Assembly (NCBI GenBank): GCA_018292915.2
Contig: JACVVK020000201.1
Span: 682,001 to 746,000, forward strand
Direction of reading: 5' to 3'
DNA: 64,000 bases
Source of the DNA: Batillaria attramentaria
Taxonomy: Eukaryota > Mollusca > Gastropoda > Batillariidae
The translations under genes were made by a program, and so were the position numbers. Positions 43,404 through 54,664 of the stretch are shown here, one piece after another. The notes below the pieces were generated by a model, which saw nothing but the letters and a program-made list of their open reading frames with translations, had not been told where the DNA came from and did no database searches. Positions within the stretch are counted from its first letter, which is position 1, and each line of letters opens with the position of its first letter.

Positions 43404-45699
43404 AACATGACGTCTCACTCTTGTCCCGGAACACAAATGACATCTTGATCCATTAAAACCGGAAACGGCGGGAACACACAAGTTAACAACAGAGAAGTAG
43501 ACTTTTTTGTGCAGCATGCTTCAAACGATGGAAAATCAGCCTAATTAAATGTTTATGCCAAACGTCAACATTTGACGTAGAGTATTTATATAAACATAAC
43601 GTAAATTTTGTTGCAGTTCCTTTGATCGTGACTGTACATGTAGAATGTATACAACACCTGCTTTCACGGCGCAAAACACTGCCCCCCCCCCCCCCCCTCC
43701 CGCGTCCTCCTTGTGGAGCAACCTGGGTTATAGATGGGCCATGCACACAGATTCTCTGCGTGTTATTCTCTTTGACACGGATATCCCTGCACCTCGACAA
43801 GCGTCCGCCACGAGAAAAATGTGTTACCTGTGGCTAGTCCGTTACTTTTCGAGTCCGCCTACGGGGTCTGCCAAAATGTTTGCTACGTCACAGGCGCCTC
43901 TGGTCTGAAGCGTTCATGATGCATCGATAGCTCACTGCAGCCGTCTCGCACTTGCACTTAAACATAGCTTCGGAAGAACGCCCATACTAGCACATGCACA
44001 TCATATTCACTGAGACTACAAACAAACTACCCTACACTCTGATTGTACCTTTATCTGCATATAAGACACACTGAAAAAGAAAGAAAATGATAGCTGAGAA
44101 TAATGAAACGGGAAAATGATGAAGGAAGGCAAAACAAAGCAACCAAAAACAAAAGAAAGCCTTCTGAAACGGTTTCTGTGCCCGGCATAGTATACCCGCT
44201 TTCTGATTCCCTTACAAAAAAAAAAAAAAAAACCTATACGGATGCACAGAGATTTGACGGAGACATTTGTGTACAGTTGTTTACGGCTTTACCCCCGTCT
44301 CTCCTCTTCCTTGCCTTTCCCCATGTCTCTCTCCTGCTCCCCCCCCCCCCCCCCCCCCACACACATTTCCTGTTCTTACCATACCCAAATCTTCTAACTG
44401 ACTTAAAAGGATTGGTTAGTCAGTATTATCTACAGAGAGATTTCCCTAGCGTGTTTTATCCAAAGAAACTTCAAAGCTCTTTTTGTGAGTATTGTGACAG
44501 GTGTTGTCTTTTAGGATCAACCCCACTAATACGCGTTTTACTTGCCTTTGAACAACTTATCATTATTAACACCATTAAGTCGCTTCGTAAAGACCGTGTT
44601 GCCGGAGGCATTAAACTACTTTGACTTGTGCGACAGATCCCGATATTTTCAGATTACCTTTAGTAATGTATACGCATAAATCTATTTGTCTTGTACGCAC
44701 TGTGAAGAATTATCTATATGCCTGGTAAGTCGTCTTTTAATTATATCGAATTAAAATTCCAGACATGGGCTTGACCTGTGTATGGTGCATGAGTCAGTTA
44801 GTCGTTAGCTTTTTCGGGTCAAAGCAAGGTCACGGGGGTCAATCGAGATGGTGGGGAAGTTTTCCAGTGCTACTTCGCTTCAAACGTTTTGACGGCGACT
44901 GCATGTTCTCAGGTAAGGCAGTTTGTGCAAATCTGAGCGTGCACATCTCTTTGCATGGTAGTAACGTGTTTTTTTTTTCTCCCTCACCAATAAACCTATG
45001 TCCAGTAAACAGTAACTTCGAGCTTGTTTGTTTGTTTATTTATTTGTTTGTTTGTTTGTTTGTTTTTTGTTTGTTTTGTTGTTTTTTTTTGGGGGGGGAG
45101 GGGGGAGGGGGGTGGAGAGGGGAGGGGGGGACCCATGAATCTGGGTTTGTCGTTGTAACCGCAAGCGGGCCTTTATCAACCTGACAACAACTTTAACTAA
45201 CGGGTTACTACAATGAAGTTGTGCTTGCTCGTAATCATTTTACACAATTTTTTTTTAACCTGAGAGCAGTCGTAGCCAAAATCTTTGAATCGAAGCAACA
45301 CTCCGCCGTTTTGATTACCCTCCGTGTGGATTGTGTTCTTCGTAATTTCGTTCACACCAGGGATTCACACAATGACGTGATCAGCCACCTGCAGTGCGAT
45401 AGTGACAGGGACACGTGATTGCGGATTGCGACAGATCAATACCACAGATCGATCTCTTCACAGCTTTTCTTCTATGTCGAGCAGCCTAATTTAAACCCTG
45501 TGTCATTGAAAGGGGGATTACCTTAGTGCTATTTCTAGAACAGCGGACGTGGACGTGTGGTATATGGCAGACGAAGTTGGTGGCTTTCTATTCTTGTTGG
45601 TGCAGTTTTATATATATTTAGAAACTAGTACCTCGTTATTTGTAGGTGAAATGACAGGGACTAAAAAAAAAAAAAAATGAAAGGGAGAAGGACACAAAT
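43404..45699. other. Unassigned sequence with C, A and G runs
   Basis: C runs at about 43682-43697 and 44340-44358, an A run at 44217-44231 and a TTTG/G-rich tract at 45023-45130. The 173-codon frame at 44103-44624 crosses the A and C runs and has no recognisable domain. No gene was seen. Confidence 0.45.
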
Positions 45700-46330
45700 A
45701 TACAGGGCCTCAAAATGCCATATATATTCCCTATATTAACCTCAGGCATCATAGTCACCCCTAAAAATGCCATATATATTCCCTATATTAACCTCAGGCA
45801 TCATAGTCACCCCTAAAAATGCCATATATATTCCCTATATTAACCTCAGGCATCATAGTCACCCCTAAAAATGCCATATATATTCCCTATATTAACCTCA
45901 GGCATCATAGTCACCCCTAAAAATGCCATATATATTCCCTATATTAACCTCAGGCATCATAGTCACCCCTAAAAATGCTTCAATCTGGAAAACAACTTCT
46001 ACCATGAACAGACCATTCAAAGGCACGCACCTGACAGGGATTTAATGTCTCCTTTCCGCTCAGGCCTCACTGGAGTAATGCACGTCTACTTTCTCTTTAG
46101 GCCAGGGAGGCAGTTCACACAAATCCGCTTGCCTCACTTGTGTCTCGCCTCTGTGCAAAAAGTCCCAGCTTCACTGGCAGCTTGCCTTTTTTAGTGACCG
46201 CCTGGCACGCACCTTGACCTACATAACACAAAAATCACGAAAATCAAGCTTTTTCGTGATTACAAAAAATCACTACAGACTGGCACACTCGTCAAACAGG
46301 GTACCCCAAATAAGCACCAAACACGATCCA
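45700..46330 (+). repeat. Dispersed repeat family D1, copy 2
   Basis: Colinear with 17717-18255: GGGCCTCAAAATGCC, CATGAACAGACCATTCAAAG, CTCCTTTCCGCTCAGGC, GTGCAAAAAGTCCCAGCTTC, ACTGGCAGCTTGCC and AAAATCACGAAAATCAAGC. Near its start a 52-bp segment is amplified five-fold. The segment duplicated in copy 1 is single here. Confidence 0.85.
45712..45971. repeat. Minisatellite, 5 x 52 bp, inside D1 copy 2
   Basis: Units start AAAATGCCATATATATTCCC at 45712, 45764, 45816, 45868 and 45920. The array ends where the D1 sequence resumes at AAAATGCTTCAAT (45972). The units appear identical. Confidence 0.95.
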
Positions 46331-46684
46331 ACGGTCAGTCTGTGTCCTTGCGCCTAACAGGGCCCATGTACACCAAACTATCATTGAAACAGTTTCACTG
46401 AGTGATGGGACGGAGCTCGTATGGGCCTTTCCAACTGCACAGATACCACCTTGAACATCATCAAATGAACTGAACTGGAGTGGACGCTCTAGGAGTTCTT
46501 ATACCAAAATTTCACTTTGTCAATGCATGTAAACAAATAAAGACGCGAGTGGCCTCCCTTAGAGTTGTTACTTGAAAGCGGCCTACCTGAGGAGGAACCA
46601 CTATTGAAAATGTCTTCCGAACATACGTTTTCACTATTGCGCCATTGAAGCCACCAGATACGATTTTAGAGCTTTTATTTTCCT

Positions 46685-46687
<3 letters not shown>
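46331..46687. other. Unassigned sequence, no gene seen
   Basis: No exon or element was recognised. Confidence 0.5.

Positions 46688-46769
<82 letters not shown>
46688..46769. repeat. (CA)n microsatellite
   Basis: About 41 CA units followed by a few CAACA units. Confidence 0.97.
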
Positions 46770-47176
46770 ACAACACAACACAACACAGCACGTCAACATC
46801 ACGTTAAACACACACCAAAGTACCTGCTTTGACCTTCTATACCTACTTTTTGCCTCCTGTCTCCAAATTCCCACAGTGGACATGTCTCGTCTTTGCAGGA
46901 GGTCGATTACTCAGGCCAATATCTTGTCTCGTCTGCCCGCGAGTCTTTGATGTTGTTTACCCATGACTAGCGTGAGCTCATCACCTTCACATGCAGGGCT
47001 AATAATGCCACATGACCCAACCAATCCTGAGGGGTTTGACTTGGAAGGTAGAAGTTAATAAAAATCCAAGAGTAAACAGAATTCAGATTTATCACTTGAC
47101 GTCCGTGTGACAAGGGCCGGATATGACCCTTGAGGACGTGTACATTTTTATTTTGATCTGGACGACGAGGGACGCA

Positions 47177-47511
47177 CCGAAGCCTGTAGAGGTATACAGT
47201 ATACAGCACTGAAGCCTGTAGAGGTATACACTATACAGTACTGAAGCCTGTAGAGGTATACACTATACAGCACTGAAGCCTGTAGAGGTATACGCTATAT
47301 ACAGCACTGAAGCCTGTAGAGGTATACGCTATCTCGTATACGCTATACAGTACTGTAGCCTGTAGAGGTATACAGTATACAGTACTGAAGCCTGTAGAGA
47401 TATACGCTATACAGTACTGAAGCCTGTAGAGGTATACAGTATACAGTACTGAAGCCTGTAGAGGTATACAGTATACAGTACTGAAGCCTGTAGAGGTATA
47501 CACTATACAGT
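47177..47511. repeat. Minisatellite, 32-bp unit, about 10 copies
   Basis: Units of GAAGCCTGTAGAGGTATACA plus a 12-base remainder begin at 47179, 47211, 47243, 47275, 47309, about 47354, 47387, 47419, 47451 and 47483. Each holds a near-palindromic GTATAC-AGTATAC. One unit is expanded by an internal CTCGTATACGCTATA insertion. The TSTGF/VYLYRLQ-type frame on the minus strand follows from the repeat and is not a gene. Confidence 0.95.
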
Positions 47512-47602
47512 CAGAAAAGAACAATGTGGAGTTAGTCTTCTCCAAAGCAGTGAGTCACTCAAGACATGAAAAATCGTTATTTGAATGTTTTTGAAGGTTT
47601 TC

Positions 47603-47614
47603 CTACTACTACTA

Positions 47615-47650
<36 letters not shown>

Positions 47651-47690
47651 TTGCTACTACTACTACTACCACTACAACTGCTACCACTAA
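47603..47690. repeat. (CTA)n(CTG)n trinucleotide tract
   Basis: CTA units, then about eight CTG units, then CTA/CCA. A second CTA tract lies at about 47768-47800. Confidence 0.93.
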
Positions 47691-47810
47691 GACTGAAGAG
47701 GAGCAAGCCAAATTCTTCTTTTCTAACCAACTTACAAAGCCAGGAAACTTATCTTATCTCATCTTATTGCTGCTACTACTACTACTACTACTACTACAAC
47801 TACAACTGCT

Positions 47811-49373
47811 ACACCAGTTGGTACAACTACTCTCCGCTGTATGCTTCACGACACCCCCGTCCGTAGTACAGTGTACGATCTTATTTTGTACATAGCCCAC
47901 GTTTCTCCTCACACACCTTAGTGTTTTGAATTAGCTTAACTCCAAACTGACATGCAATAGCCTGCGTCATTTTTGTCTTGAATTCTGTTTTGTGTGCGAG
48001 AGTGAAATGCTGTTGAACGTGTGAGTGGTGGCGGTTGTAGGGGGGAACTGGGCTGGGGAGGGGGGGGGAGGAGGGGGGGAGGTGATGCAGATGCCGTGGC
48101 GGGGGGGGGGGGGGGGAGGGATTAGGGAGGGGTGTGATGGGCGTTGTAACTCTCGCGCAAGTTTGTTTACAAACTAGTTTCGTTTCACAAACGCCGCAGC
48201 TCCGAGATAACCATCGCATGCTTCAGTATTGTACTGAGCTTACAACGACACGTTGTCTGTGCTCACTCATGGACGAATACAAGCCCTCCCCTGGAGTTGT
48301 CAGCACACTAATCCAGTTAATCTTTTACGCGGGAACAAGACTCTTACATGATGCCACACACGTTTATGGCGCTGTATTTCTTCGTGGAGAAAAGAGAGCT
48401 TTCGCTTTTGTCACTCACTTATGTTCCAGCTGCAACTCTTTGTCTTGTCTGTTGCATGTTCCGACAAGAGCAGGAAAACTCCTGCTGGCGTGGAATTAAG
48501 GCCTTTCTGTGTGAAATTGGATTCATGCTTGTTATGGTTTTGATATCGTCACTGTTTAAAAGGGGCTAATGATACCATCTTTATGCGCACAGATTGTTTT
48601 GAGCTGTTTTGTGATATATATCATCACACCTCTTAGACACCTGGACAGTGACAGCGTCTGTAATGCTGGCACTGTGCTAACAGAAGCGTACTCGATGACG
48701 CGGCGATCAGACTGAGCTTCCCAGTAGTGTGACAACAGTCGTAGAATTTGAATGTTCGACCGTTCTCGCAAAGTGTAAACAGCATTGTATCGCATTAAGA
48801 GCTGTACTAATCATCCAGATAGAGTATTTTGAGTGCACAGGCGCACTCTTGTGGGAAATTGTTCCGGAACATAAGTTGCTTTAGCAAAGATGTCAGTGCT
48901 GCAATGTATTGGATGGGTTTGTTTCTTTTTCGCCCGCGTCCACTTTGCCGTAGTCCTAAAGAGAGTTAATTTTGTGGCTGCAAGCGTAATTCGAAGATAA
49001 TAGAGTGTTTTGTGTGTTTTGAGCCAATAACCATACAGTTAAACTATCTCAAACAGTTTACTTTCCTTGTGAGACAGAGTTAAGCGCCTGAAAAGTGTTG
49101 CATCATCAATCGAAATTGTACCCTAATTACAGCAAGGCGTTTTTAAACAAACAGACAAACAAACAAACATCGTAGTTTTTTGTTGTTGTTGTTGTTTATG
49201 TTTTTGTTTCTACTAATATGTCTTAAGCAGATCTTTGCAGCAAATAATATTAATCAGTTCAAGCAATAGCGGGCATACCTGTATTCGTACGGCCCCTGCA
49301 TATGTAGTATAAGGCCATCCTAAGAAATCACGACAAATATGCAGGCTTTTTTATGCCAAGAGCCCTCACTGTT

Positions 49374-49376
<3 letters not shown>
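47811..49376. other. Unassigned sequence with a G-rich stretch
   Basis: A G-rich stretch runs at about 48050-48130. (AAAC)n and (GTT)n occur at about 49147-49195. No exon was recognised. Confidence 0.5.

Positions 49377-49457
<81 letters not shown>
49377..49457. repeat. (CA)n microsatellite
   Basis: About 40 CA units. Confidence 0.97.
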
Positions 49458-49460
<3 letters not shown>

Positions 49461-49484
49461 CATCGTACCAGTTTCGCACGCACG

Positions 49485-49543
49485 CATCACCCTTACCAGG
49501 TGGAAAAGGACGTTAAAGTCCCAAACACCCACCCACCCACCCG
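49485..49543 (+). mobile_element. 3' fragment of SINE family 1
   Basis: ATCACCCTTACCAGGTGGAA followed by AAGGACGTTAAAGTCCCAAA and a CACCC tail. Only the last 60 bp of the SINE remain, next to (GCAC)n. Confidence 0.8.
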
Positions 49544-50155
49544 CACGCACGCACGCACGCACGCACGAATACACACAGACGTGTTCCCGAGGAGCACCGC
49601 TCATTTGACAGACGTTTTAAGTCCCACACGCTGACATGGCCGTCAAATGATTTGCGATGACTTAGTTTGTCCAAGTTTTTCCTCGTCCTTCTTGGCTCTA
49701 ATGAACGTCATACTAAATTTAATGGCTTTTGACGTAAGAAGGGATTCGGTGTACACAGAGTTTACTCCGATGAAAGAGAACGTTGGTGTGGGCTTTCAGT
49801 GCTGCGTGTTTCTAGCGCTGTTACACCGACCAGACACCGACCAGAACCGATTTATTTTGGAGGGGTTTTGTTGTGGTTGCCTGACATCACCTTGGCGTAA
49901 TAATTCAGCAGTTGCACCTCGGCGAGGAATGGTGTTGCTGGGGTGGGTGGGTAAGTGGGTGGGTGTTTGGGGGTTTAAGTGTTGCGGAGGCCTTTGTGTC
50001 AGGACGGTTTGCCTGTGAAACACATCTTGTCGGATTTACGCAGGAAGTAAACAGATTTATTGAGACAGATCGAGAACACAGAAGAACAAAAACAAAAACA
50101 GAAAACAACAACAGGGGGAAGAAGTGGGTCAGACTTTGACGCAAAAGCCATTTAA

Positions 50156-50158
<3 letters not shown>
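49544..50158. other. Unassigned sequence with a SINE tail fragment at 49941-49980
   Basis: GGGTGGGTGTTTGGGGGTTT at 49959-49978 is the reversed tail of a family-1 SINE. No body is preserved. No gene was seen. Confidence 0.55.
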
Positions 50159-50220
<62 letters not shown>

Positions 50221-50240
50221 CACGCACGCACGCACGCACA
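50159..50240. repeat. (CA)n(GCAC)n microsatellite
   Basis: CA units to about 50216, then GCAC units. Confidence 0.95.
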
Positions 50241-50817
50241 CACGCACACACTCCTTTTTTGTGTGGCTCAAGGGTGTGGCAATGGCAGAAGACAAAACAA
50301 GTTTCCTCCATGAATATTTATTAGTCTGGTGTTTAGTGCGGGGAAATCAAAGAAGGAAAAGACGATTTTTTTTCACCTTCGTATCTTTCTAATGTTATGC
50401 TCTGCCGAAGTATACTTTGGCTCCCCGGTATCTCACTGGATTCTTAAATGCGCGTGGGGCGAACGAAAGAGTGCAGCGTACACAGTTCTCAAATTGACGC
50501 GTGAGGTTAAGCAGTTCCGGTGTAGAGGATTGGGAGTACAAGCAGAAGTGTCTGTTCGTCCCTGTATTTATGGGACAGAGTGGCTTAAGGTGCAGGTGCC
50601 AACTCATTCACGTGAAACCAAACTTGAGTGCCAAAGTAATTAAGAGAGTAAACTCCACTGCGGTGTCATTTTCCCTGGGAGACAAGTTTCCTCCTGATGC
50701 TGTGTTCCTTTTTCTGCTACAGAGATAAATGATTATAACCGATACATTACAGAGACTGAATTGAGTGGTTCACCATCTTCGTCATGATCATGGTGTTGTG
50801 TAAGAATGTATTAGGAC
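50241..50817. other. Unassigned sequence, no gene seen
   Basis: No exon or element was recognised. Confidence 0.5.
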
Positions 50818-51428
50818 TGTGTGTACGTAATGTGTATGTAATGTATGTAACGTGTATGTAATGTATGTAATGTGTATGTAATGTATGTAATGTGTATGTA
50901 ATGTATGTAATGTATGTAATGTGTATGTAATGTATGTAACGTGTATGTAATGGATGTAATGTGTATGTAATGTATGTAATGTGTATGTAATGTATGTAAT
51001 GTGTATGTAATGTATGTAATGTGTATGTAATGTGTATGTAATGTATGTAATGTGTATGTAATGTATGTAATGTGTATGTAATGTATGTAATGTGTATGTA
51101 ATGTATGTAATGTGTATGTAATGTGTATGTAATGTGTATGTAATGTGTATGTAATGTGTATGTAATGTATGTAATGTGTATGTAATGTATGTAATGTGTA
51201 TGTAATGTGTATGTAATGTATGTAACGTGTATGTAATGTATGTAATGTGTATGTAATGTATGTAATGTGTATGTAATGTATGTAACGTGTATGTAATGTA
51301 TGTAATGTGTATGTAATGTATGTAATGTGTATGTAATGTGTATGTAATGTATGTAATGTGTATGTAATGTATGTAATGTATGTAATGTGTATGTAATGTA
51401 TGTAACGTGTATGTAATGTATGTAATGT
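50818..51428. repeat. 610-bp array of TGTATGTAA and TGTGTATGTAA units
   Basis: Short units alternate irregularly (TGTATGTAA and its TG-extended form) with occasional ACG variants. The 279-codon minus-strand frame of H, Y, I, T and L residues across it is a by-product. Confidence 0.97.
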
Positions 51429-52649
51429 TCTGCTACTGTAGCTCCAGCAGGAGGTTGGGCGCCAGACAAATCCTCGTTCTTCTTCTTCTTAATTTGTTTA
51501 TGATCTTGATGTAACGATGTTCTAAACAAAATTTGAATTTTGAATGCATGCATGATCTGCTTTGTTCGTTTGTGATTTCGTGGCATAAGCTATAATATTA
51601 CAGCACTGGTTACGTAAAATTCAACTGAGCTCAAGTGTGAAGAAAAGCCAGATAGCCGACATTTCGGCTTTTACTGCTTTCGTCAGGACTTACTACCGAC
51701 TGAACAGTTGAAAATTCACTAGCGTTCCGTTCAAAACACTTTATTTACCCTTTAGGGCAGTCATAGATGAATGAAAAGATCTGAGTAAAAACAACAATGA
51801 GATAACAATGAAACAAACTGACGTAGGTATTCGCTACCCCCTCCCTCCCACCCCCTCTCATTTCCAATTCCAAGCCAACAAAAGAAACTGCTGACAAAAG
51901 TACATACGCCTTACCCGGCCGTCTCCGGGGCCTAGGGCTATAGGGTTAATAACCACCGCGTATCATTTACATACCTACACTCTTTGCCAACAACGTACCA
52001 GCAGTGTTTCCGTCCTGCCCTCTCATCTTCGGACCAGCGCGTGTGTAATTTGAAGGCAAGGGATGACCGATTTGTCAGCGTTTGTCTCGTAATAACGACA
52101 TGTTATAAACTCGCCTGATCCCTTGCTGACACGGGACATGCTGATACGACAGCATTGTCCAAGCTTGAGGGAGGGAAACCAGAGGTTTCCAACAGCAAAG
52201 TTCTTCAACTGGCGGTAATCATATACAAGCGTGGTGACGAATCCCATCTCTGTTGGCAGCAAAGGGAGGAAGGGGGTGGGGTGGTTGAACTGTAACGAAG
52301 ATCTTATTGTGTGTAATCCGGGGGGAGGGGTTTTCGGGGCACGTCTCCAAATCCCGGACAAGTTGAACACCGGCTATTTACTTGTGTGGCTTGCTGATCT
52401 CAGCGTGGGAAGCCAAGAAGACAAGATAAAGGAAATTCTGTTACTTGAAATCAACCTGACATTTTCCTGGCGCTGTTCTTCAAGATCCTGCGTGACGTCA
52501 AAAGGTGTTGATGGTTGGTTTGGAATTGGTACATGTATGAATACGAGTAGTACGTGTGCCTGTAAGCACGGATTAAGTGTTTGTTTACGCACACTCTTAC
52601 GTGCGTCCTTGTCGTGTATGTGCGTGTTTGCATGGCGGTTATTGAACTC
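51429..52649. other. Unassigned sequence; possible retroposon tail near 51736
   Basis: AACACTTTATTTACCCTTTA at about 51735 followed by GGGCAG could be a reversed retroposon end. No exon was recognised. Confidence 0.45.
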
Positions 52650-52776
52650 TTAGTGGAGCCAGGGCAGAGCCTTGAACTGCCAGTGGTCGGGTCAGTCTTG
52701 AGTTCGAACCCCGGATGGCGGGAGCCAAAGCTTTGTACTGGACTTTTTCTCATTGACTTCCCTTTGATATCCTTGT
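52650..52776 (+). mobile_element. tRNA-derived SINE, family 1, old copy without tail
   Basis: GTGGAGCCAGGGCAGAGCCT head, box B GAGTTCGAACCCCGG, and CAAAGCTTTGTACTGGACTT corresponding to CAAATATTTGTGCTGG. It stops at TTTGATATCCTTGTCTAAC, where the next SINE is inserted. Confidence 0.7.
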
Positions 52777-52788
52777 CTAACAAAAGGA

Positions 52789-52960
52789 GGAGTGGGTGGG
52801 TGGGTTTTTAGGTGTTTAACGTCCTTTTCCACCACGTGTGGGTGGATTCAAAGACAGGGCAACGAAAGAAAGGCCTGCACAAATATTTGGCCCCAGCCGG
52901 GATTCGAACTCACGACCCGAGCATTGAGAGTCCAACGCTCTACCATTCGGCTACCCCGGC
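52789..52960 (-). mobile_element. tRNA-derived SINE, family 1, with 12-bp target-site duplication
   Basis: Full minus-strand copy. CTAACAAAAGGA at 52777-52788 and 52961-52972 flanks it exactly. It sits at the end of an older plus-strand copy. Confidence 0.94.
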
Positions 52961-52972
52961 CTAACAAAAGGA

Positions 52973-54251
52973 AGAAAAAAAGGAAAGAAAGAAAGGGAAG
53001 GAAGAAAGACAGAAAGATACACTGTTGTTGTTTTTCGTAGAGGTAATACGAATGATAGCGACTATGGGTGGGATGGTGGTAGTGGTGGTTGTGGTGTGAA
53101 TGGATGGGTTGGTGGGCGGGTGGAAGTTATTGGCGGTTTGACAGTGCCTCGTTCATGGGTTCAAACGTTCTCTTATTAGTCTGTCCACCCATGGCGTGTT
53201 ACAGAAGATTACAAAAAGACTCCGGCTCTAATCTGAGGCAAATACGTTATACCCCGGGTGCCACGCAGATACGCCCAACCATTCCAGACCCTCGCAGAGC
53301 CAGAAAACAAACGCCTACCACAATATCAGGTTGCCATCACCCCTCCCCCGTCGCGATGATCACATGCATCATATCGCAGTCGCACGTCCTCGCGACTATT
53401 CTACACACCGCGCGAATTGGTATCAGTTGACTCCGCGCAGAAAGGAGAGACGGTCGGTATCTCCTTGCAGAGTGCTCCCACAGAGCGCCTAGAGCGTGTT
53501 TATTACTAGTGTTTGCCACCAACTTTGTGAGGAACAGTACACGGACTATAGAGGACGTAAGCTGAAGTTTTGACAGGCTGGATGGCACGTGAAGTTTGTA
53601 GTGAATGCGTGATTACCTGGCTGACTGTTCGCGTTGCTTTCAGTCAAAATCTCTTACACGATCAAGGCCCCACAAACCGTACGTAGTGAGGAAGGACCTC
53701 CCTGTTGCGGGTGATCCTGACTGTCTTTCACTGCTTGCTGCCCAGTGCGGAGCCAGTCCATCCAAGCGACACCGCGACGATCGTGATCGTGGGCCGGAAG
53801 AAAGATAAACAGCAGATCTTGTGCAAGGATTAAAGTTCACGATGAAGAAACGCTATCGGAGGCAGCAGTTTGCAACAGGGACACGTTCTTCACGTGTACA
53901 GTCAAACTGGACCGTGTTAGCAGAAACGCTGAACTTCTTTCTGTACATTATAGAAATGAGTGTTCCGATTTGTTTATTTACCACCACCACCACCACCCTC
54001 AAAAAAAAAACACCCCAAAACAACAACAAAACAACAACAACAACAAAACAAAAACAAACAAACAAACAAACACAAAACAAAGCAAAAAAAAACCCACAAA
54101 CAAACAAACAAAAAACAAAAACAAAACACAAAACAATAATAAAACAGCAGCAAACAAGAAAACACACAAAAACATAGCATAACAATACGAAGAAAACAAA
54201 ACAAACAATCAAACAAACAACAATGTTAGATGTCAACCACTGTCCCCCACA
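52973..54251. other. Unassigned sequence with A/CAAA-rich tract
   Basis: A-rich sequence with CAA and CAAA runs at 53990-54225. The K/N/Q-rich plus-strand and F/V/C-rich minus-strand frames there are artefacts. No gene was seen. Confidence 0.5.
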
Positions 54252-54288
54252 ATGAATGTTGCATTTCAGACTGACAACTTTACACGAT

Positions 54289-54492
54289 GTCATGTGTGTC
54301 TAACACAACTTTACAACTTTGACATCATGATGTTACGGTTGTTATGTTTATTGCTATACGTCTACGTTCTTACCGCGAATGGGACTTCATGTCATGTGTG
54401 TCTAACACAACTTTACAACTTTGACATCATGATGTTACGGTTGTTATGTTTATTGCTATACGTCTACGTTCTTACCGCGAATGGGACTTCAT
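54289..54492 (+). repeat. Perfect 102-bp tandem duplication
   Basis: GTCATGTGTGTCTAACACAA starts at 54289 and again at 54391. The unit length is divisible by three, so the plus-strand frame at 54252-54584 (110 codons) repeats the same 34 residues, including a hydrophobic leucine/tyrosine run that looks like a signal peptide followed by TSCHVC. No homologue is recognised, so I do not call a gene. Confidence 0.9.
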
Positions 54493-54572
54493 GTTTCACC
54501 ATTCTTGCACACCTGCCGCACCTCTTTTTCATGGGCCATTCACATCATTTCCCGCGTAATGTGCTTTACCGA

Positions 54573-54664
54573 TTAACTCTTTGACGACGGAGCGCAATTT
54601 CTGACACACGATTTCCTATAGGAAATCGTGTGTCAGAAATTGCGCTCCGTCGTCAAAGAGTTAA
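54573..54664. mobile_element. 92-bp perfect palindrome with TTAA ends (probable palindromic MITE)
   Basis: 54573-54618 and 54619-54664 are exact reverse complements with no spacer. The ends read TTAACTCTTTGACGACGG, which agrees with the start TTAACTCTTTAAAGCC of the MITE at 20897 in its first 10 bases. The pairing stops exactly at TTAA. This suggests a minimal element of the same TTAA-targeting group. Confidence 0.8.

Noticed and set aside
44103..44624. 173-codon plus-strand frame
   Set aside because: It passes through poly-A and poly-C runs (poly-K and poly-P), with no family motif and no supporting signal.
47231..47545. 104-codon minus-strand frame with repeated TSTGF and VYLYRLQ-like blocks
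   Set aside because: The 32-bp minisatellite explains it. The unit is not a multiple of three and the frame survives only because all phases lack stops.
50747..51586. 279-codon minus-strand open frame rich in H, Y, I, T, L
   Set aside because: It lies on a TGTATGTAA-type tandem array that lacks stops in that frame. It is low complexity with no domain.
53821..54293. K/N/Q/T-rich plus-strand frame and F/V/C-rich minus-strand frame
   Set aside because: Both follow from the CAAA/CAA-rich tract.
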